DNA of 35,391 nt, from assembly GCA_039796875.1 (NCBI GenBank), contig JBDKIY010000007.1:1-35391 (forward strand), given 5' to 3'. Made by a program: the position numbers and the translations under genes. Each line of letters starts with the position of its first letter. Position 1 is the first letter of the stretch. The notes beneath the pieces are model-generated. The model saw only the letters and a program-made list of their open reading frames with translations, was not told the origin of the DNA and made no database searches. Shown piece after piece: positions 1-7,981 of this stretch. This DNA comes from MAG-120802 sp039796875 (lineage in GTDB: Bacteria; Actinomycetota; Actinomycetes; Nanopelagicales; Nanopelagicaceae).

Positions 1-353
1 AGAAAATTAAAAACCTCTACCGATTCGCTAAATAAATCTTTTTTGCAGTACCAAATGGTTGCCTCTTGAATACCAATTACCTCTGGACGATCCTGCACCG
101 CTTCTTTGGCTAACTTTGGCGCTCGTACACTGAAGTTGGTCTGCTTCATTTGATCCCACATGAACTGTGCCGCAGCCGGGAAATTCGGGATCTTGTCTAG
201 CGCTACACCAACATCTGAACCCAAATATAGATTTCGCGACATTACGGTAATGCGATAAGGCTCTTCACTGTTCGCGGGAGCTGTAGGTAAAAATGTTGTG
301 GCAAAAAGAAATGCCAAGACAAATTTACTTAAATGTTTTTTAAGAGTGACCAT
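1..353 (-). CDS. Secreted endonuclease/exonuclease/phosphatase (EEP) family protein, N-terminal part
   Basis: The reading frame starts at ATG 353 and runs off the left edge, so only about 117 N-terminal residues are present. Residues 1-29 form a signal peptide (lysines, a Leu/Phe/Ala-rich core, then TAPANS). The mature part opens with ITVMSRNLYLGSDVG and later has RPEVIGIQEA, which match the first metal-binding Asn and the catalytic Glu of the EEP fold (DNase I / sphingomyelinase superfamily). The MSRNLYLG opening is typical of secreted actinobacterial members. The substrate cannot be told: nucleic acid, phospholipid or another phosphodiester are all possible. The start overlaps the end of prs by 14 bp, so it is probably cotranscribed with prs. 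The Shine-Dalgarno match is poor. Confidence 0.8.
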   Translation of the reverse strand, partial: MVTLKKHLSKFVLAFLFATTFLPTAPANSEEPYRITVMSRNLYLGSDVGVALDKIPNFPAAAQFMWDQMKQTNFSVRAPKLAKEAVQDRPEVIGIQEATIWYCKKDLFSESVEVFNF

Positions 354-1323
354 CAAAGAGGCTTGTTACAGATCCATCTTCAAATACTTCGCGAATGGCA
401 CGTGCTAGCAGTGGCGCAATCGAAAGCACGGTCAGATTTGGGAATCTGCTCTCCTCCGGAATCGGTAATGTGTTCGCTACAACTACTTCGCTCACTCGCG
501 AATTACGTAGTCGATCAGCGGCTGGGCCTGAGAAAACCGCATGTGTAGCAGCGATGATTACCTCTTTGGCTCCCGCATCGTAAAGTGCATCAACCGCTTT
601 AGTAATAGTTCCTGCGGTATCAATCATGTCATCGATAACAACACAGGTTTGTCCATCTACTTCACCAACAACACGGCCAGTGACCGCTTCATTTGGAATT
701 CTTGGATCGCGGGTCTTGTGAATAAATGCAATTTGGGTACCGCCCAAAATATCGCTCCAACGTTCAGCGACACGTACGCGACCAGAGTCTGGAGAGACGA
801 TGGTTAATCTAGAGCGATCAACCTTTGATCCCACGTAATTTGCCAGCAGTGGAAGTGCAAATAAGTGATCAACTGGTCCATCAAAAAATCCTTGAATCTG
901 TGAGGTATGCAAATCGACGGTCATCAAACGATCTGCACCCGCAGTCTTAAATAGATCCGCCATCAAACGCGCAGAAATTGGTTCACGTCCGCGGTGCTTC
1001 TTATCCTGGCGGGCATATCCATAAAATGGTGCAATCACAGTAATTCTCTTTGCTGACGCACGTTTTAGGGCATCAACCATGATTAATTGCTCCATGATTT
1101 GTTTATTAACTGGAGCTGTGTGGCTTTGAATTATGAATGCATCGCAGCCGCGCACACTTTCCTCAAAACGTACGAAGATTTCACCATTTGCAAAGTCATA
1201 GGCAGAGGTCGGAGTAATGGGAACTCCGAGTTCAGATGCGACCTCTTCAGCAAGTTCGGGATAACCGCGGCCGGTAAAAATCCGGAGCCGCTTTTCGGAA
1301 CTGAGACGGAGTTCGGTACTCAT
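340..1323 (-). CDS. prs: Ribose-phosphate pyrophosphokinase
   Basis: Makes PRPP from ribose 5-phosphate and ATP in the cytosol, for nucleotide, His, Trp and NAD synthesis. At 327 aa it has the normal class I length. The flexible ATP loop YARQDKKHRGREPISA lies near residues 103-118, and the PRPP-binding loop VVIDDMIDTAGT at 228-239. The N-terminus keeps FANGEIFVRFEESVRG. ATG 1323 overlaps the glmU stop in ATGA, so the two are translationally coupled. The glmU-prs pair is conserved in actinobacteria and joins sugar-nucleotide and nucleotide precursor supply. Confidence 0.97.
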   Translation of the reverse strand: MSTELRLSSEKRLRIFTGRGYPELAEEVASELGVPITPTSAYDFANGEIFVRFEESVRGCDAFIIQSHTAPVNKQIMEQLIMVDALKRASAKRITVIAPFYGYARQDKKHRGREPISARLMADLFKTAGADRLMTVDLHTSQIQGFFDGPVDHLFALPLLANYVGSKVDRSRLTIVSPDSGRVRVAERWSDILGGTQIAFIHKTRDPRIPNEAVTGRVVGEVDGQTCVVIDDMIDTAGTITKAVDALYDAGAKEVIIAATHAVFSGPAADRLRNSRVSEVVVANTLPIPEESRFPNLTVLSIAPLLARAIREVFEDGSVTSLFDGHS

Positions 1324-2741
1324 TTCTGCCCTTCTCTTTTTGCTGCCGCTTCTGCTGATTTGGTTCCTTGGCGTTTCTTCAAGACCCAGCTAAGAATATT
1401 GCTTTGTTTAGATCTAGCGATACCAAGCGCGCCGGCAGGAACATCTTCGGTAATTACCGAGCCTGCTGCGGTGTAGGCACCATCACCAATAGTGACGGGA
1501 GCAACCAACATTGAGTCGCTGCCAATTCGAACATGATCACCAATAACAGTTTGATGTTTTTCCACGCCGTCATAGTTAACAACAACGGTAGCTGCGCCAA
1601 TATTTGTGTGCTCGCCAACGGTGGCATCTCCAACATATGAAAGATGTGGCACTTTGGAGCTCGCGCCAATTACTGAATTCTTAATCTCTACAAAAGAGCC
1701 AACTCGAACCTGTGCTGACAATTTGGTGCCAGCTCTTAAATGGGTAAATGGCCCAACCTGAGTTCCATCGCCAATAAATGCTGATTCACAATGTGATTCA
1801 AATACTTTTGCTTGGGACCCCACCTCAGTATTAATCAAAGTGGTGCGTGGTCCAACAATCGCAGATTGGCCAATCTTTGTTGTGCCCTTTATCGCAGTAC
1901 CTGGCTCGATGTGAACATCGACGCCAATTTCAGCGGTTACATCAATCCAAGTGCTCATCGGATCAACGATAGTCACGCCGCTTTTCATCAACACATCACA
2001 AATACGCGCATTCATCAAGAAACCACAGGTAGAGAGCTGGGCCCGATCATTAATTCCCATAATTTCGGTGTAATCAGCGGTGGCAAAAGCTGAGACTTTT
2101 TTACTCTCTTTGCGTAATATGGAAATTACATCTGTTAAGTACTCTTCTTTTTGCGAGTTATTGGCGGTCAATTTAGTCAACGCAACTTTTAAATCTGCTA
2201 ATGAAAAAACATAAACCCCTGAGTTAATCTCAAGGGTCTGCTTTTGATAATCATTGGCATCTTTTTCTTCTACGATTTCTGCCAGATCTCCATTTGAATC
2301 TCTAATTACTCTTCCATAACCGGTCGGGTCAGGCATTTGCGTAGTCAACACTGTGGCACTTGCAGCAGAAGAGTTATGTTGCGCAACCAAAGCTGAAAGT
2401 GTGCGAGCTGTTAAAAGTGGAGTATCTCCAGCACAGATTAAAACCGTTCCAGTATCGGCAGAGTTTTCTAAGGCGATACGAGTTGCATGTCCAGTTCCAC
2501 CACGAACCGCTTGAAAAACGGTTTTGACTTTGGGAGCTAATTCGCCGAGATGAGCGATTACCTCCTCTTTGGCTGCACCCACAACAACACGCACCTCTTT
2601 GGCGTCGAGTTGATTAATGGAGTGCAAGACATGAGCGATGAGTGATCGTCCAGCAATTTCATGGAGAACTTTGGCGCGAGTTGATTTCATGCGAGTGCCC
2701 TCGCCGGCAGCGAGAACGATGGCAAGATCTAGCTGGCTCAA
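1320..2741 (-). CDS. glmU: Bifunctional GlmU: GlcNAc-1-P uridyltransferase / GlcN-1-P acetyltransferase
   Basis: Makes UDP-GlcNAc for peptidoglycan. The N-terminal nucleotidyltransferase domain has LAAGEGTRMKS, GDTPLL, YGRV and INSGVYVF. The C-terminal half is a left-handed beta-helix of hexapeptide repeats, with VEIKNS, SYVGDA, NIGAATVVVNYDG and the acetyltransferase end. I start it at TTG 2741 (473 aa), eight residues before VLAAGEG, as in relatives; AGAAAGG lies 7 nt upstream. The open frame continues to 2813, but that extension would be encoded by tRNA-Gln and is rejected. GTG inside the tRNA 3' end is a less likely alternative. No ATG lies upstream of the GTRMK motif. Its end overlaps prs by 4 bp. 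Confidence 0.95.
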   Translation of the reverse strand: MSQLDLAIVLAAGEGTRMKSTRAKVLHEIAGRSLIAHVLHSINQLDAKEVRVVVGAAKEEVIAHLGELAPKVKTVFQAVRGGTGHATRIALENSADTGTVLICAGDTPLLTARTLSALVAQHNSSAASATVLTTQMPDPTGYGRVIRDSNGDLAEIVEEKDANDYQKQTLEINSGVYVFSLADLKVALTKLTANNSQKEEYLTDVISILRKESKKVSAFATADYTEIMGINDRAQLSTCGFLMNARICDVLMKSGVTIVDPMSTWIDVTAEIGVDVHIEPGTAIKGTTKIGQSAIVGPRTTLINTEVGSQAKVFESHCESAFIGDGTQVGPFTHLRAGTKLSAQVRVGSFVEIKNSVIGASSKVPHLSYVGDATVGEHTNIGAATVVVNYDGVEKHQTVIGDHVRIGSDSMLVAPVTIGDGAYTAAGSVITEDVPAGALGIARSKQSNILSWVLKKRQGTKSAEAAAKREGQK

Positions 2742-2771
2742 CTCCCCGCCTTTCTTACTTGCTGAAGTTTC

Positions 2772-2846
2772 TGGCTCCTCCACCAGGTATCGATCCTGGA
2801 CCCTGGGCTTCAAAGGCCCATGTGCTAGCCACTACACAATGGAGGA
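2772..2846 (-). tRNA. tRNA-Gln (anticodon TTG), CCA encoded
   Basis: Read on the minus strand it folds as a cloverleaf. Acceptor stem TCCTCCA (2846-2840) pairs with TGGAGGA (2782-2776), the discriminator is G at 2775, and CCA is encoded at 2774-2772. The D stem is GTGT/GCAC. The anticodon stem TGGGC/GCCCA holds loop CTTTGAA, so the anticodon is TTG (Gln, CAA). The T stem is CCAGG/CCTGG. The T loop is ATCGATA, so position 54 is A instead of the near-universal T, and the variable loop has only four bases. It ends 30 bp before the glmU start and is probably cut from a tRNA-glmU-prs transcript. Confidence 0.93.
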
Positions 2847-2893
2847 ACCTGAATTCTATTAGGTCAGGCTGCCGAACTACTAACCGCCTTTAT

Positions 2894-3808
2894 TTATGCC
2901 ATCTCGAAAACCCGCGCCCCTGGCACTGGGCCGACTGCGCGCACCACATTTCCAACGACCCCGCTGGAGGTCAGAGCAACTACCAAATCAAGCGCATGAT
3001 CTTCATTTTCAGCCAGAAACGCGACCGTTGGACCAGAGCCGGAAACCAAACCTCCCAGTGCTCCGTAATCCATTCCCACATCAAGAATTAAACGCAGCGC
3101 AGGTTTAAGGGAACAAGCTGCTGGTTGTAGATCATTTGAAAGTGCTTTTCCTAATGCGATTGCATCACCAGCACTGAGTGCATGCATTAGTGATGCACTG
3201 ATATTTGGTGGAGCGACCTGCAAACCTTCTCGCAAACGATCACACTCTCCATAAACCGCCGGCGTAGATAAACCTGAACTAGATAATGCCAATACCCAGT
3301 TGTACGAACCACGTGACAACACCGGAGTGATTTGATCTCCTCGTCCAGTGCCAATAGCTGTGCCACCCGAGATTGTGAATGGAATATCTGCTCCTAATTC
3401 CGAACCGATATTTTCCATTTCACTTCGGCTCAATCCCAAACCAAATAATGAATCCATACCAACAATAGTTGCGCCAGCATCTGCGCTACCGCCAGCCATC
3501 CCACCAGCAATTGGGATCTCTTTGCTTAAGGTAATTTCCAAACCATCTTTAATTTCAAACTTTTTACACATTAGTTCGGCGGCTTTGTAAGCCAGATTAT
3601 TTTTATCTAGCGGTAGATGATCACTTACTTTTCCGGTTGCCTTAATAGAAATTCCTGATTTGTCGGAAAATGTAATTTTTACATCATCAAATAATGAGAC
3701 CGCTTGAAACACCGTGGCAACTGGGTGATATCCATCAGATTGCAATGGGCCAACAGAAAGTTGTAGGTTGATTTTGCCCGGAGCTCGAGTCACCACGTAT
3801 GACGGCAT
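2894..3808 (-). CDS. ispE: 4-diphosphocytidyl-2-C-methyl-D-erythritol kinase
   Basis: Phosphorylates CDP-methylerythritol in the MEP route to isoprenoid precursors. It is a GHMP kinase: N-terminal APGKINLQLSVG, the ATP loop PIAGGMAGGSADAGA at about 99-113, and the C-terminal GLVSGSGPTVAFLAE. The length of 304 aa is normal. ATG 3808 follows rsmA by 26 bp with no clear Shine-Dalgarno; GTG codons at residues 5-6 are weaker options. The rsmA-ispE order is conserved in actinobacteria. It ends 47 bp before tRNA-Gln on the same strand. Confidence 0.95.
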   Translation of the reverse strand: MPSYVVTRAPGKINLQLSVGPLQSDGYHPVATVFQAVSLFDDVKITFSDKSGISIKATGKVSDHLPLDKNNLAYKAAELMCKKFEIKDGLEITLSKEIPIAGGMAGGSADAGATIVGMDSLFGLGLSRSEMENIGSELGADIPFTISGGTAIGTGRGDQITPVLSRGSYNWVLALSSSGLSTPAVYGECDRLREGLQVAPPNISASLMHALSAGDAIALGKALSNDLQPAACSLKPALRLILDVGMDYGALGGLVSGSGPTVAFLAENEDHALDLVVALTSSGVVGNVVRAVGPVPGARVFEMA

Positions 3809-3834
3809 GTGGCGAGCGTATTACTTTGTGGTGA

Positions 3835-4680
3835 TTAACGCCTATCTAGCTGTTTTGCCAGAGCGGCAAATTTCTCAATTGAGAGTGATTCACCGCGGAT
3901 AGTTGGGTCGATCCCAGCTGAAATAAGCGCTGTTTCCGCCTCGCTAGAACCGCCATAAATATCAGCATAAATAGCGCGCAGCATCTTGCGACGTTGCCCA
4001 AAAGCTCTATCTACCAAATCAAATGTTCTGCGGCGCAGCGCCTCATCCCCCAAAGGTTCATGGCGTACAAATTTAACGAGAGAGGAATCAACATTTGGTA
4101 CCGGCCAGAAAACCGATCTTGAAACTGAGTCAGCCAAAATCATGTCGCACCACCAAGCTGCTTTAGCACTTGGCACACCGTAAGTCTTACTTCCAGGTTT
4201 GGCAGCTAATCTTTCCGCCACCTCGGTTTGCACCATAACTACTCCAGAGGTGATTGAAGGAAAGCGCTCTAGAAAACTAAGTAATACCGGAACTGAAACA
4301 TTGTAAGGAAGATTTGCCACGAGCTTTGTCGGATTACCTGGAATATCAAAGACCTGTAGCGCATCTTGATTAATTATCTTTAATTGATTTTCTGAAACAC
4401 CATGGTTGGCTGAAGTGATTGGTAATTGACGGGCCAACCGGTTATCGATTTCAATTGCAGTTACGTGATTTGTTGCTTGCAAGATTGCAAGAGTCAGCGA
4501 ACCTAATCCAGGACCAATTTCAACGACATGATCACCTTGGCTAATTACCGCTAACCGAACAATCTTCTGACAGGTATTTGCATCTATGACAAAGTTTTGT
4601 CCCAGAGATTTTGCCGGATGTAGCTCAAGCTGCTCCGCTAAAGATCTGATTTCTGCTGCGCCAAGTAAGGAAATACTCAT
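3835..4680 (-). CDS. rsmA: 16S rRNA (A1518/A1519-N6)-dimethyltransferase
   Basis: KsgA family enzyme that dimethylates two adjacent adenines in helix 45 of 16S rRNA during 30S maturation, using S-adenosylmethionine. Visible motifs are AKSLGQNFVID (24-33), the SAM loop VEIGPGLGSLT (53-63), the acidic AIEID, and the catalytic NLPYNVSVP at about 123-131. The C-terminal domain has FGQRRKMLR. The length of 281 aa is standard. ATG 4680 overlaps the tatD stop in ATGA, so translation is coupled. Many actinobacteria carry an rpfB gene between tatD and rsmA; here there is no room for one. Confidence 0.97.
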   Translation of the reverse strand: MSISLLGAAEIRSLAEQLELHPAKSLGQNFVIDANTCQKIVRLAVISQGDHVVEIGPGLGSLTLAILQATNHVTAIEIDNRLARQLPITSANHGVSENQLKIINQDALQVFDIPGNPTKLVANLPYNVSVPVLLSFLERFPSITSGVVMVQTEVAERLAAKPGSKTYGVPSAKAAWWCDMILADSVSRSVFWPVPNVDSSLVKFVRHEPLGDEALRRRTFDLVDRAFGQRRKMLRAIYADIYGGSSEAETALISAGIDPTIRGESLSIEKFAALAKQLDRR

Positions 4681-5537
4681 GCGCTAAAACTTCCAAAAAT
4701 GCGTTCTGCGTTATTGCTAATCGCATTGGTTAAATCAAGCAAAGATTCATTTCTTTCATCCGCTATCAAACGCAAAATGTGTGGGATCTGAGCTGGGGTA
4801 TTTAGCGAGCCACGATGCGGGCTAGGTGCCAGAAATGGCGAATCTGTCTCCACCAATAATTGCTGGTGTGGAACTAGCTTTACCGCATCGCGTAAATGGG
4901 GAGCATTTTTAAAGGTTACAGTTCCGGCAAAAGAGAGTATGTATCCCTTGGCAATGCATTCCTTTGCCATCTCGGCATCACCGGAATAGCAATGAAATAT
5001 GGTTTTTTCTGGTGCTCCAACCTCATCCAACACATCCAAAACCGCTCGATGCGCATCACGATCATGAATTACTAAAGCTTTGTTGTGTCGCTTTGCCATT
5101 TCAATATGGCGCTTAAATGAGTACCGCTGTTTTTCCTGTAACTCAGGAGCGGTTCTAAAAAAATCTAAACCAGTTTCACCGATTGCTCTAACTCTGGGGT
5201 GCGCCGCCAATCTTTCGATGGCCGCTAAATCCTTCTCTAAATCCTCTACCACCGGCGCTTCATTGGGATGTAGTGCTACCGCTGCTAGAACTTGGTTGTT
5301 CCAAGTTTCAGCCAAACGAACACACCATTCTGATTGCTCAGCTGAATAACCAACTTGAACTATGCGATCAATGCCTACCGATGCTGCATCATCCAATACT
5401 TTTTTTATTGCAGGATCATCAGGTGCGGTATTTGTAACAATCTCTAAATGAGCATGTGAATCAACACATTTGGCAGGAAGTGGTTCGGGAAGCGCTGCAG
5501 GTTGACGATCTAGATCACGATTGTGTCGATCTGCCAT
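4677..5537 (-). CDS. tatD: TatD-family metal-dependent DNase
   Basis: A TIM-barrel hydrolase of the TatD/YcfH type, known to act as a 3'-5' DNase or RNase. Metal ligands are visible in VDSHAHLEI (HxH at 28-30), the Glu of GETGLDFFR (about 120), VIHDRDAH, FHCYSGD and the terminal VETDSPFLAPSPHRG. The length is 286 aa. The first 24 residues (charged, then Pro/Ala-rich) are not conserved in the family, so the true start could be somewhat downstream, but no other start fits better. It lies 3 bp after metG and overlaps rsmA by 4 bp, as part of a metG-tatD-rsmA-ispE unit. Confidence 0.93.
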   Translation of the reverse strand: MADRHNRDLDRQPAALPEPLPAKCVDSHAHLEIVTNTAPDDPAIKKVLDDAASVGIDRIVQVGYSAEQSEWCVRLAETWNNQVLAAVALHPNEAPVVEDLEKDLAAIERLAAHPRVRAIGETGLDFFRTAPELQEKQRYSFKRHIEMAKRHNKALVIHDRDAHRAVLDVLDEVGAPEKTIFHCYSGDAEMAKECIAKGYILSFAGTVTFKNAPHLRDAVKLVPHQQLLVETDSPFLAPSPHRGSLNTPAQIPHILRLIADERNESLLDLTNAISNNAERIFGSFSA

Positions 5538-5540
5538 TAA

Positions 5541-7100
5541 CTAACTCTCTAATTCAGCTAAACGTGGGAAGAGAATTTCACCTTTAGTTACCTTCGAGCC
5601 GGCCGGAAGTTGGCCCCACTTTGCAACTGAGTCAATATTTTGTTGGCCGATTGCGCCTAGAGATTCTTCAGCTCCTAAAGAGCTCCAGAGTTTTTGGGTG
5701 GCGATTGGCATTATTGGATGGAGCAATACCGCAAGGGCGCGTAGAGCTTCTGCTGTGTTGTAGAGAATTTCATCTAACTCACCTTTGCGGCTCTCATCTT
5801 TAGCAACAGACCAAGGCTCTTTTGCGGTGACGTAGCCATTTACCTGTTTGCAAAAATCCATTATTTGATTAATTCCACCCTGGAAATCTAAAGCACACAT
5901 GGCTTTATCAGCCTCGGCAACTGTTTTTACAAGAGCGGCAGACAATGCGTCATCATGCGCAACGGATGGCAATACACCAGCACAGTATTTTTCAATCATG
6001 GCAGCCAACCGGGAGGCAAGATTGCCAAAATCATTAGCGAGCTCGCTGGTGTAACGCGCCGCCATATCTTCCCAAGAAAAAGAGCCATCGCTGCCAAAAG
6101 GTATTGCGCGCATAAAGTAATAGCGGAAAGCATCAACCCCAAAATGTTTGGTGATATCGGAAGGAGCAATTCCAGTTAATTTGCTCTTACTCATTTTTTC
6201 GCCGCCAACTAACAACCAACCATGAGCAAATACTTTTTTAGGAACTGGCAGTTCAGCAGCCATCAACATGGCGGGCCAAATAACCGCATGGAAGCGCAAA
6301 ATATCTTTTCCGACTAAGTGCACATCAGCTGGCCAAGTCTTGGCAAACAACTTACCGCCCGCGCTATCTGCTGGATCGGTTAGGCCAACTGCGGTTGCGT
6401 AATTAAGTAACGCATCAAACCAAACGTAAACAACCTGTTTTGTATCCCACGGCACCGGAATGCCCCAATTAAATGTGGAGCGAGAGATGGATAGATCCGA
6501 AACTCCACTTTCTAAAAATGAAACTACCTCGTTTCGGGCGCTAGCCGGCTCACAAGCTTGAGGATTATTTTTGTAATGCTCTAGTAAAGGCTGAACAAAT
6601 GCCGACAATTTAAAGAACCAGTTAGTTTCACTAACCATTTCAACAGGCTTAGAGTGAATTTTGCATTTACCTTCATCAAGATCACCTGGAAGTTTGAACT
6701 CTTCGCAGCCCACGCAGTATGGACCTTCATACTTTCCTTCATAGATAAAGCCTTTTTCCATCAAACCTTGTAAAAACTTTTGCACTCGCTCCATATGACG
6801 CGGTTCAGTTGTGCGAATGAAATCATCGTTGGCGATCTCTAGATGTTTCCAAACCGGTTTCCAAGCATCTTCAACTAATCGATCGCACCATTGTTGTGGT
6901 GGTGTGTTGTTGGAATCAGCGGTGCGCATGACTTTCTGGCCGTGCTCATCAGTGCCGGTCAGAAACCATACTGATTCGCCTTTTTGGCGATGCCAGCGGG
7001 TGAGCAAATCCCCAGCCACTGTTGTGTAAGCATGGCCGATATGCGGCGCATCATTTACATAATAAATAGGCGTGGTGAGATAAAAGGATTTCTCAGACAT
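5541..7100 (-). CDS. metG: Methionine-tRNA ligase
   Basis: Charges tRNA-Met. It has the class I HIGH signature (20-23, in NDAPHIGHAYTT), LTGTDEHGQKV, and KMSKS at 302-306. The zinc knuckle is a single CVGC pair (129-132) plus a CKIH partner, as in the one-knuckle MetRS subclass. The length of 519 aa lacks the C-terminal dimerisation domain found in longer forms. ATG 7100 is preceded by TAGACT, exactly 6 nt away, and has no Shine-Dalgarno, so a leaderless transcript is likely although rsmI ends only 13 bp upstream. It heads the metG-tatD-rsmA-ispE set. Confidence 0.97.
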   Translation of the reverse strand: MSEKSFYLTTPIYYVNDAPHIGHAYTTVAGDLLTRWHRQKGESVWFLTGTDEHGQKVMRTADSNNTPPQQWCDRLVEDAWKPVWKHLEIANDDFIRTTEPRHMERVQKFLQGLMEKGFIYEGKYEGPYCVGCEEFKLPGDLDEGKCKIHSKPVEMVSETNWFFKLSAFVQPLLEHYKNNPQACEPASARNEVVSFLESGVSDLSISRSTFNWGIPVPWDTKQVVYVWFDALLNYATAVGLTDPADSAGGKLFAKTWPADVHLVGKDILRFHAVIWPAMLMAAELPVPKKVFAHGWLLVGGEKMSKSKLTGIAPSDITKHFGVDAFRYYFMRAIPFGSDGSFSWEDMAARYTSELANDFGNLASRLAAMIEKYCAGVLPSVAHDDALSAALVKTVAEADKAMCALDFQGGINQIMDFCKQVNGYVTAKEPWSVAKDESRKGELDEILYNTAEALRALAVLLHPIMPIATQKLWSSLGAEESLGAIGQQNIDSVAKWGQLPAGSKVTKGEILFPRLAELES

Positions 7101-7106
7101 GGCGGC

Positions 7107-7112
7107 AGTCTA
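7107..7112 (-). promoter_or_regulatory. Predicted -10 element of a leaderless metG transcript
   Basis: TAGACT on the minus strand, then six bases (GCCGCC), then the metG ATG. The spacing puts the transcription start at or next to the A of ATG. It sits one base before the rsmI stop codon. Confidence 0.55.
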
Positions 7113-7113
7113 T

Positions 7114-7947
7114 CTATTTCTGCAACACCATGATGTCAAAGACTTTGCGCTTCGGTAAGTGCAGCTCCTTTGCAACCGCTGCTATGGCTTCCTTGCGAGT
7201 TATCCCTGATTGCTCATAACGCTTAACTAGCTCTGCAATTTCATCATCTGATTTCTGATTGGTGCCCGGTTCAAATCCACCAATAACAACGGTGAACTCA
7301 CCTAGCATCTCTTTACTAAGAGACCATTCATGTATCTCTCGTGCATTTCCGCGAACTGTCTCTTCGTAGGTTTTGGTAATTTCTCGGCAAACTGCGACCT
7401 GCCTTTCATCACCAAACTCCTTTCTTATACTTTCCAAAGTTTCACAGATGCGATGAGGAGATTCAAAAATAACTAGGGTGCGAGTTTCATGAGCACGCGA
7501 TGCAAACCATTCATCTCTGGCACCACTAGTGCGAGGTGGGAAACCATCAAAGGCAAAACTATCGGTGGGCAATCCAGAGAGTGCTAATGCTGCCAAGACC
7601 GCACTGGGCCCTGGAATAACTGAAAGTTTAAATCCATGATCGATTGCCATTCGAGCTGCGCGATATCCGGGATCACTTACTGAAGGCATTCCAGCATCAG
7701 TGACTAGGAGAACCTTCTTTCCTGACTCTAAAGCAGATTGGATTTCAGAAAGTCGTGAACTTTCATTTCCTTCAAAGAAGGAGATGACTTGAGCGCTGCA
7801 TTCCAGGTTTAAATCTTTACAAAGTCGCAAAAAGCGACGCGAGTCCTCTGCTGCCACGATGTCAGAGCCTGTTATAGCCTCTTTCAACCGCTGGGATGCA
7901 TCACCAATATTGCCCAGTGGAACCGCAGCTAATACCAACTCACTCAC
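7114..7947 (-). CDS. rsmI: 16S rRNA (C1402 2'-O)-methyltransferase
   Basis: Methylates the 2'-OH of C1402 in the 30S decoding site. It has the tetrapyrrole-methylase fold: LVLAAVPLGNIGDAS at the N-terminus, VAAEDSRR, VTDAGMPSVSDPGY and IPGPSAVLAALALSGLP, with a small C-terminal domain. I choose GTG 7947 (277 aa) because it puts the LVLAAVPLGN strand two residues from the start, as in relatives, and CATAAT lies 6 nt upstream. Upstream in-frame ATGs at 7980 and 7983 would collide head-on with the pmt start at 7982. The rsmI/pmt neighbourhood is conserved in actinobacteria such as Mycobacterium. Confidence 0.93.
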   Translation of the reverse strand: MSELVLAAVPLGNIGDASQRLKEAITGSDIVAAEDSRRFLRLCKDLNLECSAQVISFFEGNESSRLSEIQSALESGKKVLLVTDAGMPSVSDPGYRAARMAIDHGFKLSVIPGPSAVLAALALSGLPTDSFAFDGFPPRTSGARDEWFASRAHETRTLVIFESPHRICETLESIRKEFGDERQVAVCREITKTYEETVRGNAREIHEWSLSKEMLGEFTVVIGGFEPGTNQKSDDEIAELVKRYEQSGITRKEAIAAVAKELHLPKRKVFDIMVLQK

Positions 7948-7953
7948 TAGCCC

Positions 7954-7959
7954 ATTATG
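7954..7959 (-). promoter_or_regulatory. Predicted -10 element for rsmI
   Basis: CATAAT (five of six bases of TATAAT) lies six bases before GTG 7947 on the minus strand. It supports the downstream start for rsmI. Confidence 0.45.
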
Positions 7960-7967
7960 GTGGTCGG

Positions 7968-7973
7968 TATCCT
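7968..7973 (+). promoter_or_regulatory. Predicted -10 element for pmt
   Basis: TATCCT lies eight bases before ATG 7982. There is no Shine-Dalgarno, which suggests a leaderless or nearly leaderless mRNA. It lies 8 bp from the opposing rsmI element. Confidence 0.4.
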
Positions 7974-7981
7974 TGTGCATC

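Noticed and set aside
2742..2813. N-terminal extension of glmU through the tRNA
   Set aside because: It would encode protein from tRNA-Gln. The family start is 8-10 residues before VLAAGEG, which TTG 2741 gives.
7859..7981. Longer start for the mannosyltransferase gene
   Set aside because: The extra residues are antisense to rsmI, and helix 1 begins right after ATG 7982.
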